Part shown: positions 7,001 to 14,415 of the stretch, piece after piece | How positions within the stretch are numbered: the first letter of the stretch is position 1 | Layout: the number at the start of each line of letters is the position of its first letter | Assembly: GCA_947588995.1 (NCBI GenBank) | Contig: CANPZI010000002.1 | Coordinates: 172,696-236,695 of the forward strand | Reading direction: 5' to 3' | Length of the DNA: 64,000 nt | Origin: an uncultured Lachnospiraceae bacterium | Lineage (GTDB): Bacteria; Bacillota; Clostridia; Lachnospirales; Lachnospiraceae | Program-made: the position numbers and the translations under genes | Notes under the pieces: model-generated | The model's database searches: none | The model's input: the letters and a program-made list of their open reading frames with translations, nothing else | What the model was told of the DNA's origin: nothing

Positions 7001-9592
7001 GGTAATCACTTCGATCTGAAAATCGCTGTCCGCATTGTCGCCGTCCGACAGGGAACTGAACACATACTGCTTCAGCCAGTCGTTCGTCCTGCAGCGGATG
7101 TAGATCGGCGCGCCTTTTATCATAATCTCTGTCGTGCCTTTCGGATCATAGGTCAGCTTCCAGCTTCCCTTGCCCTGACCTACATACTCGTACATAGCGC
7201 CGCCGGCGATCGTCCGGGTTCCGCTGCCGTTCAGCAGATTGATGCCGCCATTGCCGCCTCCGGACTCCTCTTCCGTATTGCTGCCCACACTGTACACGTC
7301 CAGCGGCAGGGGCAGACCGGGCGCACTGATGACTTCCTCCACGCTCTCCACCTCATACAGCATGGTGCCCGGCGTCGGATTCGGCTGATAGACGAATTTG
7401 ACAGACATCAGATTCGCATACTCTTCCCAGTGAATCTCTTCGTCAGCGGGACCGACCATAATATAGGAGCCTGTTGAGCCGCTGCCCGTCTCAGGATCAT
7501 CTTCGCCCGGACCCTGATCTTCTTCCACCAGGAGCTGCCAGCCGTCCCGCAGCGCGCGCGCAGTCAGCGTATCCCCGTCACTGCCGTCGCCATCCCCCTC
7601 CGGCGGCGTTGTCGGCTCAGCCGGGGGCGCTGTCGGCTGCGTATTGCCGCCGGACGGTTCGCCGTCACCGCCGGAAGGCGCCGGTTCTCCATTGCCGCCC
7701 GGAGCCGGCTCACTTTCGCCCGGTGTCTGGCCCTCGCCGCCGGACGGACTGCCGCTTCCCTCCGTATTTCCCGTATCTCCCGTATTGTCTCCCTCTTCGC
7801 TATCGCCGCCCGTCTCCGTGTCGTTCTCGCCGGGGTCGGTGCCGCCCTCCGGCGGGTCCACCACTTCCTCAGGCGGAACCGGCGTCTGCTCCGCAGGGGG
7901 GTTCTGCCCTTCTTGTTCTTCCTCTTCTTTCTTCTCTTCTTCCCCCTCCTGCTTCTCACTCTCCTGTGTGCCGCCGCTCAGCTGATACTGTCTGCCCAGG
8001 ATATTCGCCAGCGTGTTCACATAGCTATATTTTCCCGACTCCTCATCGTACCAATAAACGCCCGTCATATCCGTGGCGTACTCAGTCCGCTCACCGTCAG
8101 TAGTCCCCACCGGAAGAGGCTCATACGCCACATAGCCGCCGGGCCCGCCCTCTACGGCCGGACCTACCGCCTTAAAAGTCACGCGCAGCGGCGCCCCCTC
8201 GCCATAGGTATAGATCTGGGACGGGGCAGACGCGGAACCCGACATCGTGCTGTAGGTATTGCTCTGCTGCGGGACGGGGCCGATATATATGCCCGGCAGG
8301 GAACCGGGCGTAACCCCCGTCACCTTCTCATAATCTCCGTTGCCTTTCTCGACAAAATCTGACCTGCCGGTAAAAGTTCCCGTAATCTCCGTCTCACCGC
8401 TGGTAGCAATCGGCAGCTGCCCGTAAGAGTTTATATTGCCGCCGCCGTTATTCTCCTCCTCCGGCGTGCCGGTCGTGCCGTCGCCGTTATCCTCTCCCTC
8501 GGGCGTGCCGGTCATGCCGTCACCGTTACTCTCCCCCTCGGGCGTGCCGGTCATGCCGTCACCGTTACTGTCTCCCTCAGGCGTGCCGGTCGTTCCGTCA
8601 CCGTTACTGTCTCCCTCGGGCGTGCCGGTCGTATTGTCGCCGTTATTCTCCTCTTTGGGCGTACCGGTCGTACTGTCATTTTCTCCGTCACCTGTACTGC
8701 CCGTGTCGCCTGTGGGTTCATTGTCAAGCTCTGTGGGGCCGTTCTCCACCAGCAGGCTGAAACCGCCATCGCCGTCCGCGGGCGCACTGATGCTCTCGGC
8801 AGTGGCTGACAGGGGATAGATCTGGGTGTAGCCGGCGGTGGACATGCCGCCGATACCGCCGTATGTCTCCTCGTAGGTCAGGCCGAACGGCAGGGAAGCG
8901 CCGCCTGTCACGGCTTCAAACAAACTTTTTCTGTCACCGGATGTGGCAAAAGAAGGCGTGGCCTTAGCCAGATCCGCCTCGAAAATCTTCGCCAGATCCT
9001 CCTGCAGATCGGACTGTCCGTTCACCAGATAGCCCATCGTGCCGAGGTTAAACGTATAAGAAAGGGAAGTGCCGGCGGCAGCAGCAGGGTCCGTATAGGT
9101 GGCGTCCGCCGCCACGATATCCAGAATCCTGTAAGGTTCGTCCCCGTGCTCCTCCACAATCTTGCCGATGCCCGAAAAAGACTCTTTTGCCAGCACCGTG
9201 GACGGCTCGATATAGGGCATCGTGCTCGAGCCCACCATCGAGATCACGAGAATCGCCGCGACAGACGCGCACAGACGCCTGCGGAAACGCTTCGCGCCGC
9301 TCTCCGGCTTCTTCGGCTGCAGAGGATGCACCACATAGACAGGCCGTGCGGCTGCCGCGCGCTGTGCGCGCCTTATCTCCGCCCGCCGCTTCGCCCGCTC
9401 GGCGCGCAGCTTCTCCGTGCGTTCCGCCTCCTCCGCGGCTCCACGCTTCTTGCCCAGACGGAACACGCCGTAGAGCGCGCCCGCGATCGCGGCAACCGCG
9501 GCGGCCAGAGCCGCAAAGAAGAGAAACTTCCGGCTGCCGTCACTGTCTTTTTTGTGTAGCGTTGTCTTTTCCATGATTTCGTTATGTTTCAT
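4004..9592 (-). CDS. Giant membrane-anchored surface protein, DUF5057-like
   Basis: 1,862 residues, last gene of the pilus operon, 39 nt after the preceding prepilin gene. Residues 22-45 form a membrane segment (KFLFFAALAAAVAAIAGALYG), followed by a very basic stretch (RAERAKRRAEIRRAQRAAA) and a second hydrophobic segment near 105-122. Then comes EEHGDEPYRILDIV, a motif I associate with DUF5057 proteins of Lachnospiraceae. Residues 309-386 are six 13-residue TGTPEGDSNGDGT-type repeats; around 540-690 is a Pro/Gly/Glu/Thr-rich linker. The remaining ~1,100 residues look like extracellular globular domains, including GASGYQRYDGLS and PWYTFSSDDWEG. Probably a pilus-linked adhesin or surface structure; function unproven. 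Start MKHNEIMEK has GGGG 8 nt upstream. Confidence 0.8.
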   Translation of the reverse strand: MKHNEIMEKTTLHKKDSDGSRKFLFFAALAAAVAAIAGALYGVFRLGKKRGAAEEAERTEKLRAERAKRRAEIRRAQRAAAARPVYVVHPLQPKKPESGAKRFRRRLCASVAAILVISMVGSSTMPYIEPSTVLAKESFSGIGKIVEEHGDEPYRILDIVAADATYTDPAAAAGTSLSYTFNLGTMGYLVNGQSDLQEDLAKIFEADLAKATPSFATSGDRKSLFEAVTGGASLPFGLTYEETYGGIGGMSTAGYTQIYPLSATAESISAPADGDGGFSLLVENGPTELDNEPTGDTGSTGDGENDSTTGTPKEENNGDNTTGTPEGDSNGDGTTGTPEGDSNGDGMTGTPEGESNGDGMTGTPEGEDNGDGTTGTPEEENNGGGNINSYGQLPIATSGETEITGTFTGRSDFVEKGNGDYEKVTGVTPGSLPGIYIGPVPQQSNTYSTMSGSASAPSQIYTYGEGAPLRVTFKAVGPAVEGGPGGYVAYEPLPVGTTDGERTEYATDMTGVYWYDEESGKYSYVNTLANILGRQYQLSGGTQESEKQEGEEEKKEEEEQEGQNPPAEQTPVPPEEVVDPPEGGTDPGENDTETGGDSEEGDNTGDTGNTEGSGSPSGGEGQTPGESEPAPGGNGEPAPSGGDGEPSGGNTQPTAPPAEPTTPPEGDGDGSDGDTLTARALRDGWQLLVEEDQGPGEDDPETGSGSTGSYIMVGPADEEIHWEEYANLMSVKFVYQPNPTPGTMLYEVESVEEVISAPGLPLPLDVYSVGSNTEEESGGGNGGINLLNGSGTRTIAGGAMYEYVGQGKGSWKLTYDPKGTTEIMIKGAPIYIRCRTNDWLKQYVFSSLSDGDNADSDFQIEVITKTAGEVIASDVQNADLIFLESGETNTVLTGSVTRRYISKTPETSDSDLPLDMSEAAVSQILREAAEDLKPVIVDYGIVEDTEHYADFNYQYLAKALLKRNLAEFIEAMDDKGNLLENVKLNVKDSDDFPVKDDNKYNYVNQNVYVVSGDALVSDSFPERFGDDEERAGFSDVLSAIRAENTTLSEDDRISERVSPARAVQYIINFSVGILGDFSNLAILEIQPSANLKSDFTLEDENTKLLWKKDGMRTAKQILFSKNEIQQPQIDTKSVVEFNSEWEDINGVYDMVFIGLDGQRLNQNDEGETRYNKEELNGRVYHLGDESGVGTYDANDLTTQKMDALLHYMAAGYPVLVENDCFEGGSAQRADGDDVNTDYIQENTVMYRFLQTAVSDERYEDCIFTVADAMASSMFMTRVRLGKPRIALVDEDGEETSPVQILSRDENDEYHGQIYYKITDNHGDDYGGDAVINVYADFNHDGYFTPAEQVTEYINQDNMLDVEIDGMGPGILPWKIEVSDVGNEYRRASVQGYFELSSETADELKVLQITEKKNNPSVDLQMILNQEKTSSLSHYLKDAEKMLNVEWQIESVDAAQLETKLGENENYLSQWDVVVLTLDGAAENAAVTEAVNRYVGEGRSLLVCGQDPGDQRAGLSAELLGQTESKTFVNLGAGGASGYQRYDGLSGDMYSPQAFLQAEPVNEGSISLYPFVIDGKFTFGGDGFLRAAPYLLDFEDNLVSEENTAYVTPWYTFSSDDWEGTAYGISPRDGRNNYYCYSKSNVVYLAQSEYAYTCDEEKGPEPDKFGSAECQFFVNALMAAYSAGLHNAHINIVAGFSPDAADIASISVPFDETWLETSDSSGGILGNTVDVYFKFRDSNLAPEKTSLIGFYYEDPSAGEVDLGTQKVNATPFASEIWTVTDNKLVKLGEDEELQPGKIYRIKAPVVALRDSASLTRDESRQEEANKADIYIVLQTSFTRSGRNYQIISADAVSLNRTRLFLLE
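8435..8668 (-). repeat. Six 39-bp tandem repeats in the giant surface protein
   Basis: Six consecutive in-frame copies of a 13-residue unit of the form TGTPEGDSNGDGT (variants KEENNGDNT, GESNGDGM, GEDNGDGT, EEENNGGGN). The inner four copies are nearly identical at DNA level. The array encodes a flexible acidic spacer. Confidence 0.85.
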
Positions 9593-9631
9593 ACTATCGC
9601 CCCATTGTGCTGGTGAAAAATGATTGCTCTC

Positions 9632-12385
9632 CTACGGTAACGGTATATCTATCTTTTCCCTGTTGCCGGTACCTCTCGTATGACAAGTCCATTCGCTGTT
9701 ACCAGGTTTCCATTTATAGATGCCGCTGTCTACCTTTTCTTTCTTACGCTCCGGCCAGTACACATCTTCAATCCGATAAATATGCAGTTTATATGAACCG
9801 TCTGCATCGTTATACTCGCATTCAATCAACAGTGACATATACTCCACGGAACCGTTTTTATATATCGCACTCCAAATTTCCTGCGTCTGTTTCTCTGAAT
9901 TTTTCAAAGCAAACGGAAATCCTGTTTCTGTCGGCAACGAAAACGCTATCTTTCCCATGGAACCGTCTTGACCGATCAATTCCAGATTCAGTCCGATATC
10001 CACCTTAAGCGGAATCTGGCTCTCGCCCAGCTGATAAAAATGCCAGTTATGGTCGCCATGCAGATTTCTTTCCTCTATAATGTCATAGCCACCGCCCCGC
10101 TGCTCACCGTTTACAAGATTTCGATACCAGAAGCCCGGCACAATGTGATAAGTACCGACCGCACCTGCCCACTTGCTTGCCTCCTTGTTGCCGCGCGTCA
10201 TATAATTAGTGCCAACAATCGGGGAGCGGCTGCTGTCGCCCGTGCTGATCTTGAAGACCTCGTCGCCGAAAGAGTCTGTCACAAAATTGTAAACATCCTT
10301 ACCGCTTACTTCTCCCGCCAGCGCCTTATTCGCGTCATAACCCGCTATGAGCTTCCAGCCGTTTAAGTCGCTTCCGCCTGCCTCCTCCTTATAGATGGAG
10401 AATTTGACATTGTTGGAGCCCAGACTCTCCGGCCGGATATTCAGTACCGAGCCAAATTCGATTTTGTTGATGACCGTCGAGCCGCCACTTGCCAGATGAT
10501 AAGTCATCTGATAGCCCGCATCATTCGGATAGGTAATTTTCGCACCGGTACCTTCCTCACACTCGACCGAGAAATTCGGCGGCGACAGGATACCCGCAAA
10601 GAGAGGACTCACCTCATATTTCTCACCGATGTACGCGCCGTTAGGATCCAGATTGCCCGGCGCAAAATATTCCGCCGCGATATTGCTGCTCGAATCCTGT
10701 GGCGCGCTGGTCGCGTCGCCCTGCGGATATTTGTTCTGCGTCCTGTCCACCGGCAGAAGCAGCTGCAGATACACCTCGTAGGATCTGGTCAGATCCAGAC
10801 CGAACAGGTCGGGGATAAATCTGGCATCCCTGCCGACATTCGTGTAGTACAGAAGCACCTGATCGTTGGAGCTGTTGACCGCGCCGCGCTCCCTGACGCG
10901 GGCGCACACCACATACCTGTGATAGTTGGAGACGCCCGCATTGTCCGCTATGAAATTGTAGGTCATCTTCGCCGAGTCGTCGTTATCCGTGCCGAACTTG
11001 AACCCGCCGTCCGCGGGCAGCGGAACCACGTTGGAATTACCTTTGACCGTGATCGTCCACCGGCCCGTGACAGGCGCGGTCATCGGGCTTTCCGCCGGCC
11101 CGTAGTTCATATCTTTAGAGCGCAGGGAATCGGCTTCGACGACGATCACGTCCCCGTCCTTGGCCGAAGCGCTGACCTTGACGGTGGCTTTGTCGCCCGC
11201 CGTCGTCCCGAGCGTGGCCAGCTCCGAATTCTCCGTGATCCGCCAGCTGCCGCTGTCCACCAGATAATCGTCGCTCCCGTCGTAGCCGCAGCTGCAGGGG
11301 GACGCTGTCCCCAGATTGCCGCCGTGTATGCCCGGCGTCAGAGGCACTTCTTCGCCAGGCTCAGCCTCTATCGTGGCATCCGCCACGAAAGTGACTCTCT
11401 TGACCTTGACGGTCACCAGTTTCGAGACACGGTCGTTCTGTCCCGTGTACTGCTCATTCACACGTTTTACGCGCACCTGAAATCTCTCGCTCACCTCGTC
11501 GCGGCCCACCGTCACCGTGCCGTCAGCCGAGATTGAGGACGAGCCTAAGGCCCCGCCCGCCATCTCCCAGGTGACCGCCTGATCTTCCGCCGTGCTGCTC
11601 ACGTTCGCCGTCAGCGTCAATGTCTCGCCGGGTTCCATGACGACATTGTCCGGCGACTCGATCACGAACGCATCCGCAATCTTCATCGGATCGACCTCGA
11701 TCGCGTTGATAGCGATCCGGTTGCGGACCGTGACGTTGTTGGAGGTATGGTACTCCCTGTCGCCGTTCTTAAAGGTCATAGCGATCATGACCACGCGGTT
11801 CTCCTCGAACTGCGAGATGTCGATGGAGATTTCTTTCACATGCTCCGCCAGCACGGGCGGCGTATTTTCTTCCGACACCCCGCCGCTCTCGGGGAAATAG
11901 GTCTCCATATCATTTTTAATCGCCGTCTCGATCGCCGCGGTGGCCTCCTCCCTGCTCTTGCCCGTAACATCCACCGCCGGCACGTTATGGAAGTAAATCT
12001 TGCCAGTCTCCGCCTCCGGATTCGTGGGATCATCGAGGCACCAGCGGAACCAGTAATTTTCGTTGTGATTCTGACTGCCGTCGTTGCCGCTGTTTGCCAC
12101 GATCAGGGTCTTCTGCGTCGCCTCGCCGCCGTACTCCGCGTCTTTGAGTACGCTCTCGCCGTCCACATCATAGCTGATGCTGTGGGTGGTGTCGATGATG
12201 ACGTCAGAGATCTGGTTGAGCGCGAGCTGCGCGTCCTGCTGCAGCATGATGTCCGTATTCGCGTTGGTGTAGCTCTTCGAGCCGACCAGAATAAAGCCGC
12301 ATACCGCCAGCGTCACGATCGCGAGAATCGCCACGGCGATAATCAACTCCACTATGGTAAAGCCTTTGTGATCTCTTTTCATCAT
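9632..12385 (-). CDS. Large prepilin-like protein with class III signal and Ig-like domain
   Basis: 917 residues from the ATG at 12385 (AAAGGA before it). The N terminus MMKRDHKGFTIVELIIAVAILAIVTLAVCG is a textbook type IV prepilin leader: cleavage expected between G and F by PilD, Glu at +5, then the membrane helix. The following ectodomain is far larger than a normal pilin and contains a Big-2-like Ig fold (PGETLTLTANVSSTAEDQAVTWEM ... SISADGTVTV). Probably a minor or tip pilin carrying an adhesive ectodomain. It starts 19 nt after the AlbA_2 gene and is followed by the giant surface protein gene. The last ~400 nt are AT-richer than the rest, hinting at a recombined C terminus. Confidence 0.88.
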   Translation of the reverse strand: MMKRDHKGFTIVELIIAVAILAIVTLAVCGFILVGSKSYTNANTDIMLQQDAQLALNQISDVIIDTTHSISYDVDGESVLKDAEYGGEATQKTLIVANSGNDGSQNHNENYWFRWCLDDPTNPEAETGKIYFHNVPAVDVTGKSREEATAAIETAIKNDMETYFPESGGVSEENTPPVLAEHVKEISIDISQFEENRVVMIAMTFKNGDREYHTSNNVTVRNRIAINAIEVDPMKIADAFVIESPDNVVMEPGETLTLTANVSSTAEDQAVTWEMAGGALGSSSISADGTVTVGRDEVSERFQVRVKRVNEQYTGQNDRVSKLVTVKVKRVTFVADATIEAEPGEEVPLTPGIHGGNLGTASPCSCGYDGSDDYLVDSGSWRITENSELATLGTTAGDKATVKVSASAKDGDVIVVEADSLRSKDMNYGPAESPMTAPVTGRWTITVKGNSNVVPLPADGGFKFGTDNDDSAKMTYNFIADNAGVSNYHRYVVCARVRERGAVNSSNDQVLLYYTNVGRDARFIPDLFGLDLTRSYEVYLQLLLPVDRTQNKYPQGDATSAPQDSSSNIAAEYFAPGNLDPNGAYIGEKYEVSPLFAGILSPPNFSVECEEGTGAKITYPNDAGYQMTYHLASGGSTVINKIEFGSVLNIRPESLGSNNVKFSIYKEEAGGSDLNGWKLIAGYDANKALAGEVSGKDVYNFVTDSFGDEVFKISTGDSSRSPIVGTNYMTRGNKEASKWAGAVGTYHIVPGFWYRNLVNGEQRGGGYDIIEERNLHGDHNWHFYQLGESQIPLKVDIGLNLELIGQDGSMGKIAFSLPTETGFPFALKNSEKQTQEIWSAIYKNGSVEYMSLLIECEYNDADGSYKLHIYRIEDVYWPERKKEKVDSGIYKWKPGNSEWTCHTRGTGNREKIDIPLP

Positions 12386-12404
12386 CCGAATCCTTTCCCT
12401 GCGC

Positions 12405-13793
12405 TCACTGCGGCAGCACCCATGCCGCCGCTTTCTCGTCATACACCGCACCGGTAACTTTTCTAATCTTTCCATATATGCCGAACACTGCCGCTCTGGA
12501 AATATCCAATTCTGCCATGACCTGTTCCACCGACAGATGCCTGTTTTCACAGATCATATCGTAAATATGCTGTTCCCGCTCTGACAACGTGCCCTGCGCA
12601 TTCGCCTCATCCGCAGCCGCCCGATTCAGGGGAATCGTGATCCTGAACACATCATCCTCCACCAGCTCGGGTTTCCCGCCGTCCGAATAAATCGGCGTGT
12701 ATTTATACAGGTTTCTCACGCCCGAACCGATCGTGTCCGTCCTCCCAATATTGGCAAAGAACTGCTGAATCAGCGGATTCTTGGGATAGGGCGTAAACTC
12801 GTCGCTCATAATATTGCCGTGCCGTCTCGGAATACACCAGTTCTCTGTCCGCAGCCAGTCTTTTTCAATAATGACTTTCGCCGGATAGGCGCTGCCGTAA
12901 TCTCTGTGCACCAGTATATTGGCGATCACTTCTCTGGCAATGATGCCTCTGATGCTGGTATTCACATTGTTGATCAGGCAGAACTTATCTGAGGTGTGTT
13001 TTGCCACAAATGCCATCAGGAGATCATAGGCTTCGATCAGGTTAGTCGCCACCTGCAGCCTGTCATCATATCTGTCCACATTGTCAACTCTATAAATAGC
13101 GTCTGTGATATAACCGGGGCAGCAGGAACGTATGACCTCATCTTTACCGAAGAGCAGCACACCGGCCAGATTATAGCCCTGTATGCCCGAGGAAAAATCT
13201 TTTTCCCACAATCCTGCGCTCCGCAGGATCTCCTCATCCGACATCTCCAGCCACGGATGATCCTGATCCTTGCTTCTGGCCAGTTTGCGCACTCTGCACA
13301 TCAGATCCATGCGCAGATCATCTGTCGTGACGTACGGGAAAATTCTGTGCTCCGCATAGGTGCCGCTCTTGCGGTTATACATATTCTGCAGCTGAATCGG
13401 CGAATCCGTGATATCCATGTCGCCGTCCTCGTTGCGGTCATAAATCCGACCGCTGCATTTTACTACCGTAGAGGTCGGCGGCACATATACCCACAGCAGC
13501 AGCTTTTCCTCATATACAAACTCTTCTATGGACAAATACAGTGTCGGTGACATCTTATTCGGATTGTTCAGTTCATTCACGAAGTTTTTCTTCATGTCAC
13601 CCGCCAGATTCTGCCGGATTCCTACAGGTGTTCCGTCATTCTCCACACCCATGACAATATAGCCGCCGTATCTGTTGGAAAAAGAACACACCGTCTCATA
13701 CACATCATTTTGGATGCCATGCTGACACAACTTATATTCTACCGTAATCTTTTCATCTTTGGAAAGCAATTCCTTCATAAATTCTGTCGTCAT
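12405..13793 (-). CDS. AlbA_2 (Schlafen-type) DNA/RNA-binding protein with ATPase-like domain
   Basis: 462 residues. The N-terminal ~125 residues fit an AlbA_2 domain (EYKLCQHGIQNDVYETVCSFSNRYGGYIVMGVENDG). The central part contains the HATPase_c_4 pattern (REVIANILVHRDYG ... GNIMSDEF, IGSGVRNLYKY). The C terminus is a winged helix (LSEREQHIYDMICENRHLSVEQVMAELDISRAAVFGIYGKIRKVTG). Such proteins are usually annotated as ATP-binding regulators and often lie near defence or mobile genes. It is unusual inside a pilus operon, between two prepilin genes with gaps of 31 and 19 nt and the same strand. Codon use appears somewhat AT-richer than its neighbours. Role in pilus control is conjecture. Confidence 0.85.
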   Translation of the reverse strand: MTTEFMKELLSKDEKITVEYKLCQHGIQNDVYETVCSFSNRYGGYIVMGVENDGTPVGIRQNLAGDMKKNFVNELNNPNKMSPTLYLSIEEFVYEEKLLLWVYVPPTSTVVKCSGRIYDRNEDGDMDITDSPIQLQNMYNRKSGTYAEHRIFPYVTTDDLRMDLMCRVRKLARSKDQDHPWLEMSDEEILRSAGLWEKDFSSGIQGYNLAGVLLFGKDEVIRSCCPGYITDAIYRVDNVDRYDDRLQVATNLIEAYDLLMAFVAKHTSDKFCLINNVNTSIRGIIAREVIANILVHRDYGSAYPAKVIIEKDWLRTENWCIPRRHGNIMSDEFTPYPKNPLIQQFFANIGRTDTIGSGVRNLYKYTPIYSDGGKPELVEDDVFRITIPLNRAAADEANAQGTLSEREQHIYDMICENRHLSVEQVMAELDISRAAVFGIYGKIRKVTGAVYDEKAAAWVLPQ

Positions 13794-13824
13794 TGTCTTT
13801 CACCAAATATATCATATTTCTCTG

Positions 13825-14415
13825 TTATTTCAGTTCCTTCGAGGTCTTGCCGGTCAATGCCTCCAGCGTGATCTGATACTTCTTGCTGCCGCCCTGCACC
13901 CAGATGCCGCTGTCCAGGAGCGCCTGTGTCGTCGCATCGCCCGCCACGCCATCCGCTACATCCTCTGCGCTCACAAACGAGCCCGTGGCCCTGTTGAAGC
14001 AGATCACCCAGGCCGTGCCGCGGTCCGTGGGAATGTCGTCCGAACCGTCTGTCGTGCCGACGCTGCAGCGGCTCGCGCCGATCTTCTCCCGCTCGCCGGC
14101 CGTGCCCTCCGGCTGGCCGTTCTTGAAAGTCCAGTGATCCGAAGCGTCCTTGAAGAGCAGTTCGCTGTAGATCGTGCCGCCCTCGCCGTCGCGGTAGAGA
14201 ATCAGCTTGACGTTCCCCTGTCCCTTGCTCATCGTCTCGATCTTGCACTCGGAGATCGCGCCCACGATATCGTTGGCGCAGGTCTTGGCGTTGGCGCTGA
14301 ATACCAGAATGATGGACCAGGTCGCGCCCAGACCGACCACGGCGATAATCGCGATCACGACGATCAGTTCCACGAGGGAATAGCCCTTGTTATTACTTCT
14401 TAACCCAGTTTTCAT
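13825..14415 (-). CDS. Type IV prepilin
   Basis: 196 residues: MKTGLRSNNKGYSLVELIVVIAIIAVVGLGATWSII, a class III signal with cleavage expected after KG, Tyr at +1 and Glu at +5. Size fits a major or minor pilin/pseudopilin; this is the smallest prepilin of the operon and the best candidate for the main subunit. Its start lies 23 nt inside the end of the PilX-like gene, implying translational coupling. Confidence 0.92.
   Translation of the reverse strand: MKTGLRSNNKGYSLVELIVVIAIIAVVGLGATWSIILVFSANAKTCANDIVGAISECKIETMSKGQGNVKLILYRDGEGGTIYSELLFKDASDHWTFKNGQPEGTAGEREKIGASRCSVGTTDGSDDIPTDRGTAWVICFNRATGSFVSAEDVADGVAGDATTQALLDSGIWVQGGSKKYQITLEALTGKTSKELK

Noticed and set aside
8435..8668. Possible CRISPR array
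   Set aside because: Units are contiguous, in frame and encode Gly/Thr/Pro/Glu repeats; no spacers.
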